The translations under genes were made by a program, and so were the position numbers. Under the pieces are notes generated by a model. It searched no databases, was not told the DNA's origin, and saw only the letters and a program-made list of their open reading frames with translations. Source: Halobaculum sp. CBA1158 (GTDB taxonomy: Archaea > Halobacteriota > Halobacteria > Halobacteriales > Haloferacaceae). From it: a stretch of DNA of 64,000 bases. Below are positions 54,810 through 63,226 of this stretch, piece after piece. Location: NCBI RefSeq assembly GCF_021431925.1, contig NZ_CP090372.1, positions 186,001 through 250,000 of the forward strand, written 5' to 3'. Numbering within the stretch: the first letter of the stretch is position 1; each line of letters starts with the position of its first letter.

Positions 54810-56522
54810 CTACGCCGGAAGCGCCGACTCCGGAACGGTCCCGTCCTCGTTCCACCCGCGGATCTCGTAGTACGACTCGATGGCGTCCTCGAGCCCCGGA
54901 AGCTCGTCCTCGTACGGGAGGCGATCGTCCGCGCGGTCGAACCCCCGCTCGTTGTTGAAGTGCCGTTCGAGCGCGACCGTCCGCGCCCCGACCGCGAGCA
55001 GGTCCCCGAAGTCGGCGTCGAACAGCAGCTCGTAGCGTTCGGGCGTCATGAAGTCACGCGAGAACTTGCAGACGACGCCGCTGTCGTTGAGCGCCATCAG
55101 GTCCTCCCGTTCGACGAGCCGTTCTGCCTTCCCCTCGAACCCCGCGGGAGCCATCGCCTCGTCCTCGTCGACGAGCGGGTACTCGACGGAGTAGAACGTC
55201 GCGTACATGTGGTCGGCACCGCGGTTGGCGACGGCGTACGAGAGCGCCTGCCCGTGGAGGAGCCGCCCCTCGTGGGCCGCGAAGTCCATGTTCTTCACCG
55301 ACCAGTTCTCCACGCCGAGGTCCTCGTGGACCCGACCGATCCCCTCGGCGAGGCGGTCGCCGACCCCCTCGCGGTGGGCGATCTTCTCGACGAGATCCCA
55401 GATGAGCTCGCGGTTGCCGAACTCCTCTTCGGCCTCGAGGTACGCTGCGATGGTGTTGCCCGCCGAGATGGCGTCGAGCCCGTACTCGTCGCACAGCCGG
55501 TTCGACTCCATCACGTCGACGATGTCGTCGACCCCGGAGTTCGAGCCGAACGCCATCGCCACCTCGAACTCCGGCCCCTCGGTCTCGACGCCGCGTTCCT
55601 CGTCGCGAGTGGGAAGCTTGCACGCGAACGCGCACGCCGAGCAGGTCCCTTTCTTGTACTTCTTCGACGCGACGGCGTCGCCGTTGATCCCCTCGACGCC
55701 CTCGAAGGAGCGCTCGGAGAAGTAGTACGACGGGAGCCCGTCCATCTCGTTGGCGAGGTCCATCACGGCGACGGTCCCCTGCTCTTTCATGATGTGGTCC
55801 TCGGTGGCGGCCTCGCGGTGGATCTCGTTCGCGGTCGCCGGGATCGACAGGTCGGGCGCGGAGTCGCCGCCGAAGGTGACCCCCTTGACGTTCTTCGCGC
55901 CGAGGACCGCCCCGAGGCCGCCGCGGCCGAACGCCCGTTCCTCGGTCGTCATGATCGACGCGAACCGAACCTCGTGTTCGCCGGCCGGCCCGATGACGGC
56001 GGTCTGGTCGCTCGAGATCCCGTGTTCCGTCTCGAGGTACTTGGTCGTCTCCGGAACCGTCGCCCCCGCCAACTCGGGGACGGCCTCGAACTCGACGCCT
56101 ACGTCCGACTTCGTCGGACGAGCCGACGAGTCGAGCTCGTCGACGTCGTCGCGGACGTGAACGACGACCAGCTCGTCGCTCTCGCCGGCCAGCTCGACGG
56201 CCCCGTAGCCCGTCGCCGCGAGGTGTCGCGACATGAATCCGCCCGCGTTCGACGACAACAGCCCGTCGGTCAGCGGAGAGACGGCGGTGCAGTTGGTCCG
56301 GCCGGTGAAGCTCATCTGAGAGGCCTGCATCGGCCCGGTGGTGAACACGGCTCGGTTCTCCGGACCGAGCGGGTCGGCGTCGAACGGGATCCGCTCGTGG
56401 GCGAGCCGTGTACCCACGCCGCGGCCGCCGACGTACCGCTCCTGGATACCCGTGATGTCGGTCTCCGAGACGTCCCGGTCGCCGAGGTCGATTGACAGCA
56501 GCGGTCCGGTACTGTGAAGCAT
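54810..56522 (-). CDS. Tungsten-dependent aldehyde:ferredoxin oxidoreductase
   Basis: The start at 56522 (MLHSTGPLLSIDLGDRDVSE) gives 570 residues; a TATA-like element is 22-30 nt upstream (56544-56552). Pterin-binding motifs include QASQMSFTGRTNCTAVSPLT and GRGGLGAVLGAKNVKGV. The 4Fe-4S cysteines are in GTCSACAFACKLP and later NDSGVVCKFSRDF. It oxidises aldehydes to acids with ferredoxin. Here it could oxidise aspartate semialdehyde in place of the bacterial dehydrogenase DoeC, which is an inference. Confidence 0.92.
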   Translation of the reverse strand: MLHSTGPLLSIDLGDRDVSETDITGIQERYVGGRGVGTRLAHERIPFDADPLGPENRAVFTTGPMQASQMSFTGRTNCTAVSPLTDGLLSSNAGGFMSRHLAATGYGAVELAGESDELVVVHVRDDVDELDSSARPTKSDVGVEFEAVPELAGATVPETTKYLETEHGISSDQTAVIGPAGEHEVRFASIMTTEERAFGRGGLGAVLGAKNVKGVTFGGDSAPDLSIPATANEIHREAATEDHIMKEQGTVAVMDLANEMDGLPSYYFSERSFEGVEGINGDAVASKKYKKGTCSACAFACKLPTRDEERGVETEGPEFEVAMAFGSNSGVDDIVDVMESNRLCDEYGLDAISAGNTIAAYLEAEEEFGNRELIWDLVEKIAHREGVGDRLAEGIGRVHEDLGVENWSVKNMDFAAHEGRLLHGQALSYAVANRGADHMYATFYSVEYPLVDEDEAMAPAGFEGKAERLVEREDLMALNDSGVVCKFSRDFMTPERYELLFDADFGDLLAVGARTVALERHFNNERGFDRADDRLPYEDELPGLEDAIESYYEIRGWNEDGTVPESALPA

Positions 56523-56670
56523 ACCGAAGGATCGGCCCGGCCGATACAAAAACCCACAGCTACGCGGCCCGAATTGGGGGTTTCGAGGGGTGAACCGGCG
56601 GATCCCTGAACCGACATCCCGCGTCTCACCCCCGCTGAGCGCCGATTTCGCCGACTACGCCCGGCAGAAA

Positions 56671-56712
56671 ATACACAATATACGTTTTCAATATACACGA
56701 TAAAGTTATACT
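56671..56712. promoter_or_regulatory. AT-rich promoter/operator between AOR and M24 genes
   Basis: ATACACAATATACG and TCAATATACACG repeat related ATACAC/ATATAC motifs, followed by the TATA-like AAAGTTATAC. The M24 gene starts at 56750. Confidence 0.55.
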
Positions 56713-56749
56713 ACGGCTTGCCAACGTTCCCCGTAGACGGTCCGCTACC

Positions 56750-57931
56750 ATGCCCCGAGAAGAGATATTCGACGAGTCCGAGTACGAGCGGCGGGTCGAA
56801 CGAACGAGGCGGCGGTTGCGGGAGGAGGAACTCGACGCGATCGTGGTCTCCGATCCGGCGAACATGAACTACTTGACCGGCTACGACGGCTGGTCGTTCT
56901 ACGTCCACCAGGCGGTCGTGGTCACCCCGGACCGGGACGAGCCGGTCTGGATCGGCCGCGACATGGACGGCGGGGGCGCGCGGGCGACGACGCACCTCGA
57001 CGACGACAGCATCCGCGCGTACAGCGACGACCACGTCCACTCGCCGCACGACCTCCATCCGATGGACTACGTCGCGGGAGTCCTCGAGGACCTGGGGGTC
57101 GCCGACGGCCGCATCGGGCTGGAGATGGACGCCGCCTACTTCACCGCGAAGTCGTACACGCGGCTCCAGCACAACCTCCCGGACGCCGACTTCGAGGACG
57201 CGACGCTGCTGGTCGGCTGGGTCCGGATCAGGAAGTCCGAGCTGGAACTGGCGTACATGCGCGAGGCCGCCCGCATCTCCGAGAACGCGATGCTCGCGGG
57301 CCTCGACGCGGTCGGTGAGGGGGTCCCGGAGTACGAGGTCGCGGCCGCCATCTACGAGCAACTGATCACGGGTACCGACGAGTACGGCGGCGACTACCCG
57401 TCCATCGTTCCGCTGATGCCGTCGGGCGACCACACGGGAACCCCGCACCTCACCTGGACGGACCGCCGGTTCGACGACGGCGACCCCGTCATCATCGAGC
57501 TGTCGGGGTGTCGCCACCGCTATCACTCGCCGCTGGCCCGAACGACGTTCGTCGGCGACCCCCCGACGAAGCTGGAGGAGACGGCCGACATCGTCGTCGA
57601 GGGGCTGGAGGCCGCACTCGACGCCGCCGAACCCGGCGTCACCTGCGAGACGGTCGAGAAGGCCTGGCGCGACACAATTGCGGAGTACGGCCTCGAGAAG
57701 GAGGATCGTATCGGCTACTCGATGGGGCTCGGCTACCCCCCGGACTGGGGCGAACACACAGCGAGCATCCGCCCCGGAGACGAGACCGTCCTCGAGGAGG
57801 ACATGACGTTCCACATGATCCCCGGTATCTGGACCGACGAGATCGGCATGGAGATCAGCGAGACGTTCCACGTCACGAGCACGGGCGCGGAGACGCTGGC
57901 GGAGTTCCCGCGTCGGCTGTTCACCGCCTGA
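56750..57931 (+). CDS. M24-family (creatinase-like) hydrolase, ectoine hydrolase DoeA candidate
   Basis: The 393-residue protein has the creatinase N-terminal domain (IVVSDPANMNYLTGYDGWSF) and the pita-bread C-terminal domain. Peptidase metal ligands are partly lost: the first Asp segment reads IIELSGCRHRYHSPLARTTF. His is in PPDWGEHTASIRPGD and Glu residues in GMEISETFH. GYSMGLGYPPDWGEHTASIR followed by PGD is the pattern I know from ectoine hydrolases (DoeA/EutD), which open ectoine to N-acetyl-diaminobutyrate. Length (about 393-400) also fits. A dipeptidase role is less likely. Confidence 0.85.
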   Translation: MPREEIFDESEYERRVERTRRRLREEELDAIVVSDPANMNYLTGYDGWSFYVHQAVVVTPDRDEPVWIGRDMDGGGARATTHLDDDSIRAYSDDHVHSPHDLHPMDYVAGVLEDLGVADGRIGLEMDAAYFTAKSYTRLQHNLPDADFEDATLLVGWVRIRKSELELAYMREAARISENAMLAGLDAVGEGVPEYEVAAAIYEQLITGTDEYGGDYPSIVPLMPSGDHTGTPHLTWTDRRFDDGDPVIIELSGCRHRYHSPLARTTFVGDPPTKLEETADIVVEGLEAALDAAEPGVTCETVEKAWRDTIAEYGLEKEDRIGYSMGLGYPPDWGEHTASIRPGDETVLEEDMTFHMIPGIWTDEIGMEISETFHVTSTGAETLAEFPRRLFTA

Positions 57932-58027
57932 GGTCCGGTTCGGCCGAACGGATCCCGCATCGCCCTCGCGGTCCGACGCACCCGTCTCCAATCCCGAGCC
58001 GAGTCGTCGTGAGTTCGAGTACGGGAC

Positions 58028-59014
58028 TTACCGATCCGAGTCCGGCTGGACGACCACGTTCTCCAGGTCGCCGCCGGACTCCAGCGCGGCGACGTTCCGG
58101 GCGACGATGTCGCTCAGCCGATCCCAGTGCTTCGGCGTGTGACCGCCGGTGTGCGGCGTGATCAGGCAGCTCTCCAGGTCCCAGAGCGGGTGGTCGGACG
58201 GCAACGGCTCCGGGTCGGTCACGTCGAGGGCGGCACCGCGGATCCCCTCCGACTGGAGCGCGGCGACGAGCGCGTCCGTGTCGACGAGCCCGCCGCGAGC
58301 CGCGTTGACGACGACGGCGCTCGGGGGCAGCGTCGCCAACTCCGCCTCGCCGACCAGCCCCCGCGTCATGTCGTTGAGCGGGCACGCGAGCACGACGTAG
58401 TCGCTGCGGGAGAACGCCTCGTGAACGTCCTCCTCGTCGAAGCCCAGTACCTCGTCGGTCGGCCCGCCCTTCTCGGGGGTGTAGCGGATCCCGATCGTCT
58501 CCACCTCGAAGCCCGACAGGCGCTGGGTCACCGCCTGCCCGATGGACCCGAGCCCGACGACCGTCACCGTGCTGTCTGTGAACTCGTGCGACTGGAAGTG
58601 ACGCCACTCCGCGTTCCCCTTCCGACGCCAGCCCTCGTGGAGGTTGCGCGCGAACACGAGCATGTTCGCGATCGACTGCTCGGCGATGCCGGGGGCGTGG
58701 ATGCCGCCGGCGTTCGTCACGGCGACGCCGTGCTCGGCCAGCGCGTCCACCGGGACGTGGTCGGTCCCGGCGAAGGTACACGCGAACAGCTCGAGCCGGT
58801 CGGCGCGTTCGATCAGGTCGCGGTCGACCGTGATGCCGGTCACGACGCGCGCGTTCGGGACGAGTTCGCGCTCGTCGGCGGGCGTCCGCGCGAGGCGGAC
58901 GGTGTACTCCGGGAGTCGTTCGCGCAGCGTCTCCGCGTACGACTCCATCGACAGCCCCTCTGTGCCTTCACGCAGTACGACGACGTCGGGCTCCGCGTCT
59001 GAGTGTCCGGTCAT
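58028..59014 (-). CDS. D-isomer 2-hydroxyacid dehydrogenase
   Basis: The 328-residue protein starts MTGHSDAEPDVVVLREGTEG. The NAD motif is TVVGLGSIGQAVTQRLSG. Catalytic Arg, Glu and His are in NAARGGLVDTDAL, DVTDPEPLPSDHPLW and ITPHTGGHTPKH. It reduces 2-oxoacids or oxidises 2-hydroxyacids. In this cluster it might handle a hydroxylated or deaminated product. The substrate is not readable. Confidence 0.92.
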   Translation of the reverse strand: MTGHSDAEPDVVVLREGTEGLSMESYAETLRERLPEYTVRLARTPADERELVPNARVVTGITVDRDLIERADRLELFACTFAGTDHVPVDALAEHGVAVTNAGGIHAPGIAEQSIANMLVFARNLHEGWRRKGNAEWRHFQSHEFTDSTVTVVGLGSIGQAVTQRLSGFEVETIGIRYTPEKGGPTDEVLGFDEEDVHEAFSRSDYVVLACPLNDMTRGLVGEAELATLPPSAVVVNAARGGLVDTDALVAALQSEGIRGAALDVTDPEPLPSDHPLWDLESCLITPHTGGHTPKHWDRLSDIVARNVAALESGGDLENVVVQPDSDR

Positions 59015-59077
59015 GGGGTGTGGTCGCGTCGGATCGACGCGTTGGCTACCGATCCCGGCGACCCTGCTTATCCCTTT

Positions 59078-59114
59078 TGTGTATCTATTGTCAACGACAA
59101 CTGTGTATAGTTAA
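59078..59114. promoter_or_regulatory. Promoter/operator of the M20-dehydratase unit
   Basis: TGTGTAT (59078-59084), the perfect dyad TTGTCAACGACAA (59088-59100), and TGTGTAT (59102-59108) precede the TATA-like TATAGTTAA (59106-59114) 18-26 nt before the ATG at 59132. Confidence 0.6.
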
Positions 59115-59131
59115 GGGGGCGCAGGCAGAGA

Positions 59132-60463
59132 GTGACTCACATGACCGAACCGATCCGCGACCGACTCGTCAGCCTCCGTCGGAGCTTCCATCGGCAGCCG
59201 GAGCCCGCCTGGCGGGAGTTCGCCACGACCGCGAAGCTCGTCGAGGAGATCCGCGAGATCGGGGTCGACGAGGTAGCGGCCGGACCCGACGCCTACGACC
59301 CCGCGGACAGAATGGCCGTTCCGGACGAGGATCTCGACCCCTGGATCGAACGCGCCCGGGAGCGCGGCGCGGACGACGATCTGCTGGAACGGATGACCGG
59401 CGGGAACACCGGCGCGGTCGCGGTCCTCGACCGGGGCGAGGGCCCGGCGATCGGGCTGCGCGTCGACATCGACGCCCTGTTCATCGAGGAGTCGACCGAC
59501 CCGGATCACGAGCCGGTCGACGAGGGGTTCCGGTCGGAGATCGACGGGGCGATGCACGCCTGCGGACACGACGCCCACATGACGTGGGGGCTGGCCACTC
59601 TCGAGGCGATCGCAGAGAGCGACTTCTCCGGTCGCCTCGTCGTGTTCTTCCAGCCGGCAGAGGAGACCAGCGGCGGGGGTCGACCGATGGCGAACAGCGG
59701 GTTCGCCGACGACCTGGACTACCTGCTCGCCGTCCACGTCGGGCTCGACCACCCGACCGGCGAGGTGGTCGCCGGGGTCGAGAAGCCGCTCGCGATGTGT
59801 CACGTCGACGCGACGATCGAGGGGACCTCGGCCCACGCGGGCAAGGCTCCCCAGGAGGGGAACAACGCGATGCACGCGATGGGAACAGCCATCGTCAACG
59901 CCTACGGGATCCCGCGACACAGCGAGGGGATGACGCGGGTCAACGTCGGCAAGGCCACGGCGGGAACCGCGAGCAACGTCATCGCCGAGCGGGCCCACAT
60001 GGAGACGGAGGCCCGCGGGGAGACGACGGAGCTGATGGAGTACATGAAGCGCCGGCTCGAACGGACGGTGCGCTCGGCCGCCAAGATGCACGGCTGCCGG
60101 GCGACCGTCGAGGTCGTGAGCGAGTCGCCGCGGGCCGACAGCGACCCCGAGCTTCAGGCGCTCGTGAGCGAGGTCGCGAACGGCGTCGACGGGATCGACC
60201 GCGTGCTCCCGGCGGCCGACTTCGGTGCCAGCGAGGACGCGACGTTCCTGATGAACCGGGTCCAGTCGGAGGGCGGGCTGGCGACGTACCTGATCGTCGG
60301 GACGGACCACCCGACCAGCCACCACACGCCGACGTTTGACGTCGACGAACGCAGCCTGCAGCACGGCGTCGACGTGCTGGTGGGAACGATCAGGGACCTC
60401 GAACGCCGCCATCCCGTGCCGCAGGCGGCCGACATCGACGTGGGGACCGACAGCGCCGAATGA
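59132..60463 (+). CDS. M20-family amidohydrolase (DoeB2-type deacylase candidate)
   Basis: The 443-residue protein has metal-binding motifs of M20: GLRVDIDALFI, MHACGHDAHMTWG and FFQPAEETSGGGR, with the lid-domain His in TSAHAGKAP and a late GTDHPTSHHTPTFDVDER. It is closest to AbgB-like amidohydrolases. In the ectoine pathway, an acetyl-diaminobutyrate deacetylase is required after DoeA; M20-type DoeB2 enzymes serve there in some bacteria. Its stop overlaps the next start (ATGA). Confidence 0.88.
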   Translation: MTHMTEPIRDRLVSLRRSFHRQPEPAWREFATTAKLVEEIREIGVDEVAAGPDAYDPADRMAVPDEDLDPWIERARERGADDDLLERMTGGNTGAVAVLDRGEGPAIGLRVDIDALFIEESTDPDHEPVDEGFRSEIDGAMHACGHDAHMTWGLATLEAIAESDFSGRLVVFFQPAEETSGGGRPMANSGFADDLDYLLAVHVGLDHPTGEVVAGVEKPLAMCHVDATIEGTSAHAGKAPQEGNNAMHAMGTAIVNAYGIPRHSEGMTRVNVGKATAGTASNVIAERAHMETEARGETTELMEYMKRRLERTVRSAAKMHGCRATVEVVSESPRADSDPELQALVSEVANGVDGIDRVLPAADFGASEDATFLMNRVQSEGGLATYLIVGTDHPTSHHTPTFDVDERSLQHGVDVLVGTIRDLERRHPVPQAADIDVGTDSAE

Positions 60464-61734
60464 CCGGGACGCACGAGCGGGACGGCTCCCCGCCTGCGGG
60501 CGATCCTCCCGTTACCGTCTCCGACGTGAAGGACGCACACGAACGGCTCCGCGACGTGGTCCATCGGACGCCGCTGGACACCTCACGTACGTTCGCAGAA
60601 CTGAGCGGCGCGGCCTCGGTCGGCCTCAAACTCGAGCCCTTCCAGCGCACCGGGTCGTTCAAGATCCGGGGGGCGTACAACGCGATCGCGCAACTCTCCC
60701 CCGAGGACCGCGAGGCCGGCGTCATCGCCTCCAGCGCGGGAAACCACGCTCAGGGCGTCGCGCTCGCGAGCGACCTCCTCGACGTGGACGCGACGATCGT
60801 GGTCCCCGAGACGACGCCCGCGGCGAAGATAGACGCCACACGCGGCTACGACGCCGGGGTCGTCGTCGAGGGCGAGGAGTACGAAGGGGCCTACGAGTAC
60901 GCCCTCGACCGCGCCGATCGGACGGGCGAGACGTTCGTCCACCCGTTCGACGACGAGGCGGTCGTCGCGGGACAGGGGACGATCGGCCTCGAACTGCGCG
61001 AGCAGTTCCCCGAACTCGACACGGTGCTGGTGGCGATCGGCGGCGGGGGACTCGTCTCCGGGATCGGCACGGCGCTGTCGTCGACGGACCCCGAGGTCCG
61101 CGTCGTCGGCGTCCAGCCCGAGGGGGCCGCACACGCCAAGCCGTCGCTGGAGGCCGGCGAGATCCGGCGGCTCTCGGAGGTCGACACCGTCGCCGACGGG
61201 ATCGCCGATGCGCGACTGCTCGAGACGACGTTCGCGATCGCCCGCGAGGTCGTCGACGACGTGGTGACCGTCTCCGACCGGGAGATCGCCGCCGCCGTCG
61301 CCCTGTTGGCAGAACGGGAGAAGGTCGTCGCCGAGGGGGCCGGGGCGGCACCGCTGGCCGCGGCGCTGTCGGCGGACCTCGACGTCCGCGGAGACCACGT
61401 CGGCGTCGTCGTCTCCGGCGGCAACGTCGACTTGACAGAACACGGCGACCTCGTCCGGACCGGGCTCCGGAAGCTCGGGCGCTACGCGACGGTCAGGCTG
61501 GCGCTCGACGACTGGCCGACGCTCGTCGGCGACGTCGTCGACGCCGTCGAGGGCGAGGGCGCGCAACTGGACGTTCTCGAACGTGCCGAGAGCGGGACGG
61601 CCGATCCCCCGAACCGGACGCCGCTCAAGATTGGGTTCGAGGGGAGCGGGGAGGACCACGCCGAGGCGGTCGTCGCCGAACTCTCCGCGGTCGAGGGGGT
61701 GTCCGTCGTGGCGCGGTCCGTCGACGCCGACTAG
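60460..61734 (+). CDS. Threonine-dehydratase-like PLP enzyme with ACT-like tail (EutB candidate)
   Basis: The 424-residue protein has the catalytic Lys in TGSFKIRGAYNAI, GNHAQGVALA and GGGGLVSGIG. The C-terminal 90 residues (TVRLALDDWPTLVGDVVDAV) resemble an ACT-like domain, as in single-chain threonine ammonia-lyase. It could be IlvA-like, or the hydroxyectoine dehydratase EutB; EutB is usually shorter and lacks this tail. It overlaps the M20 gene by ATGA and ends overlapping the convergent aminotransferase gene. Confidence 0.87.
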   Translation: MTGTHERDGSPPAGDPPVTVSDVKDAHERLRDVVHRTPLDTSRTFAELSGAASVGLKLEPFQRTGSFKIRGAYNAIAQLSPEDREAGVIASSAGNHAQGVALASDLLDVDATIVVPETTPAAKIDATRGYDAGVVVEGEEYEGAYEYALDRADRTGETFVHPFDDEAVVAGQGTIGLELREQFPELDTVLVAIGGGGLVSGIGTALSSTDPEVRVVGVQPEGAAHAKPSLEAGEIRRLSEVDTVADGIADARLLETTFAIAREVVDDVVTVSDREIAAAVALLAEREKVVAEGAGAAPLAAALSADLDVRGDHVGVVVSGGNVDLTEHGDLVRTGLRKLGRYATVRLALDDWPTLVGDVVDAVEGEGAQLDVLERAESGTADPPNRTPLKIGFEGSGEDHAEAVVAELSAVEGVSVVARSVDAD

Positions 61735-63092
61735 CTTACTGTCGCGGTCGGGCCGACGGCGTCGACGGCATCGCAGAACAGCGAGATCCCGAGCTCGATC
61801 TCCCGCTCCGTCGAGTCGAGCGGCGGGAGCAGCCGAATCGTCTTCTCGCCGCACCCGAGCGTCAGCAGGCCACGCTCGAGCGCCGCCTCGACGACGGCGG
61901 CGCGCCGGTCCGGCGTATCGAACTCGACGGCGAGCATCAGGCCCTTCCCGCGGATGTCTTCGACGTGCTCGGGCGTGCGCTCCGCGAGCAGTTCCTTCGC
62001 CTGCCTGCCGCGTCGGGTGGCGTTCTCCAGCAGGTCGTGTTCTCGGATCGCCTCCAGGGTGAACGCTCCCATCATCGACCCGAGGACGTCTCCGCCGCCG
62101 AACGTCGACCCGAGGCGGTTCTTCTCGGCCGGGAACACCTCCGAGCGGGAGATCGTCGCCCCGACGCGCAGCGCCTTCGCGCTCGCGATCACGTCCGGTT
62201 CGATCGCGTAGTGGTCCGACGCCCATATCTCACCGGTTCGGCCGACGCCCGACTGGATCTCGTCGACGACGAGCGGGATGTCGTACTCGTCGGTGACGGC
62301 CGCGACCTCGGACATGAACGCCTCGCTGGGGAAGCGGTAGCCGCCGACGCCCTGGATCGGCTCGAGGGTGAGGAAGGCGATCTCGTCGGGGTTCACGTGA
62401 CCGCCCTCGGGAGAGAGCATGGCTCGGAGCCGGGAGCCCTCGCCCGTGAAGAACCCGCAGTCACAGCTCCCGGCGTCACAGTCCCGGTCCGCACAGAACG
62501 GAACCGTCTCGATCCCGCTCACCTCCGGGTAGTGGCGCGTGTACACGTCCTTGGACTTGGTCACGGAGAGAGTTCCGAGGGTTCGACCGTGGAAGCTGCC
62601 GGAGAAGGCGACGCCGTACTTCGCGGGCGCACGGAGGTCGTGGGTGATCTTCATCGCGTTCTCCATCGCCTCCGCGCCGGAGTTCGAGAGGAAGACCGTG
62701 TCCATCCCGTACTGGTCGGACGCATCGACGAGCGCCTCCATGAGGTGGCTCGATCCGGGGACCTCGGCCTCGTCCGGAGTGGGGCCCGCGCCGAAGTACA
62801 TGTCCTGTCCGGCGATCTTCATCGGCTCGACGAGATCGAACTCCCGCAGCCTCGAGAGGACCTTCTCGTTGTTGTAGCCGAGCGGTGCCGCCCCGATGTG
62901 ACACGTGAAATCGAGGAGGACGTTCCCGTCGACGTCGGTGACGAACGGGCCGTCGGCCTCGCGGGTCACGTCCCAGACGAACTCGTGGGAGTACTCACTC
63001 GGGGCGGAGTGCTCCTGGTGGAACTGGACCCACTTCCGGGCGTTCGGACCCGGAAGCGCGGCCGCATCCGGCTCCGCCGTGTCCCTATCCAT
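61731..63092 (-). CDS. Class III PLP aminotransferase, archaeal GABA/ornithine type
   Basis: The 453-residue protein has LSNSGAEAMENAMKITHDLR, FHGRTLGTLSVT, VVDEIQSGVGRTGE and Lys in VIASAKALRVG. A short Cys-rich insert (FCADRDCDAGSCDCGFFTGE) near 220 is unusual and may bind metal. Related archaeal enzymes act on 4-aminobutyrate, ornithine or as racemases. It converges on the dehydratase gene with a four-base overlap. Confidence 0.9.
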   Translation of the reverse strand: MDRDTAEPDAAALPGPNARKWVQFHQEHSAPSEYSHEFVWDVTREADGPFVTDVDGNVLLDFTCHIGAAPLGYNNEKVLSRLREFDLVEPMKIAGQDMYFGAGPTPDEAEVPGSSHLMEALVDASDQYGMDTVFLSNSGAEAMENAMKITHDLRAPAKYGVAFSGSFHGRTLGTLSVTKSKDVYTRHYPEVSGIETVPFCADRDCDAGSCDCGFFTGEGSRLRAMLSPEGGHVNPDEIAFLTLEPIQGVGGYRFPSEAFMSEVAAVTDEYDIPLVVDEIQSGVGRTGEIWASDHYAIEPDVIASAKALRVGATISRSEVFPAEKNRLGSTFGGGDVLGSMMGAFTLEAIREHDLLENATRRGRQAKELLAERTPEHVEDIRGKGLMLAVEFDTPDRRAAVVEAALERGLLTLGCGEKTIRLLPPLDSTEREIELGISLFCDAVDAVGPTATVS

Positions 63093-63108
63093 ACACAGTT
63101 TATGTGTA
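63092..63108. promoter_or_regulatory. Operator candidate TACACA-N5-TGTGTA
   Basis: This perfect inverted repeat lies between the start codon at 63092 and the TATA element ATTAAAA (63117-63123, read on the minus strand), so a bound repressor would block the start site. Confidence 0.65.
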
Positions 63109-63226
63109 CATTATACATTAAAACTTGTTATAGTGGGGATCCGACGGGGTCATCGGTCGAACGTCGCAAAAAACTCGTCCGAGACAGCCGACGGCGCTGT
63201 CGGCGGCCGCGGAGTGAAGACGGGTC

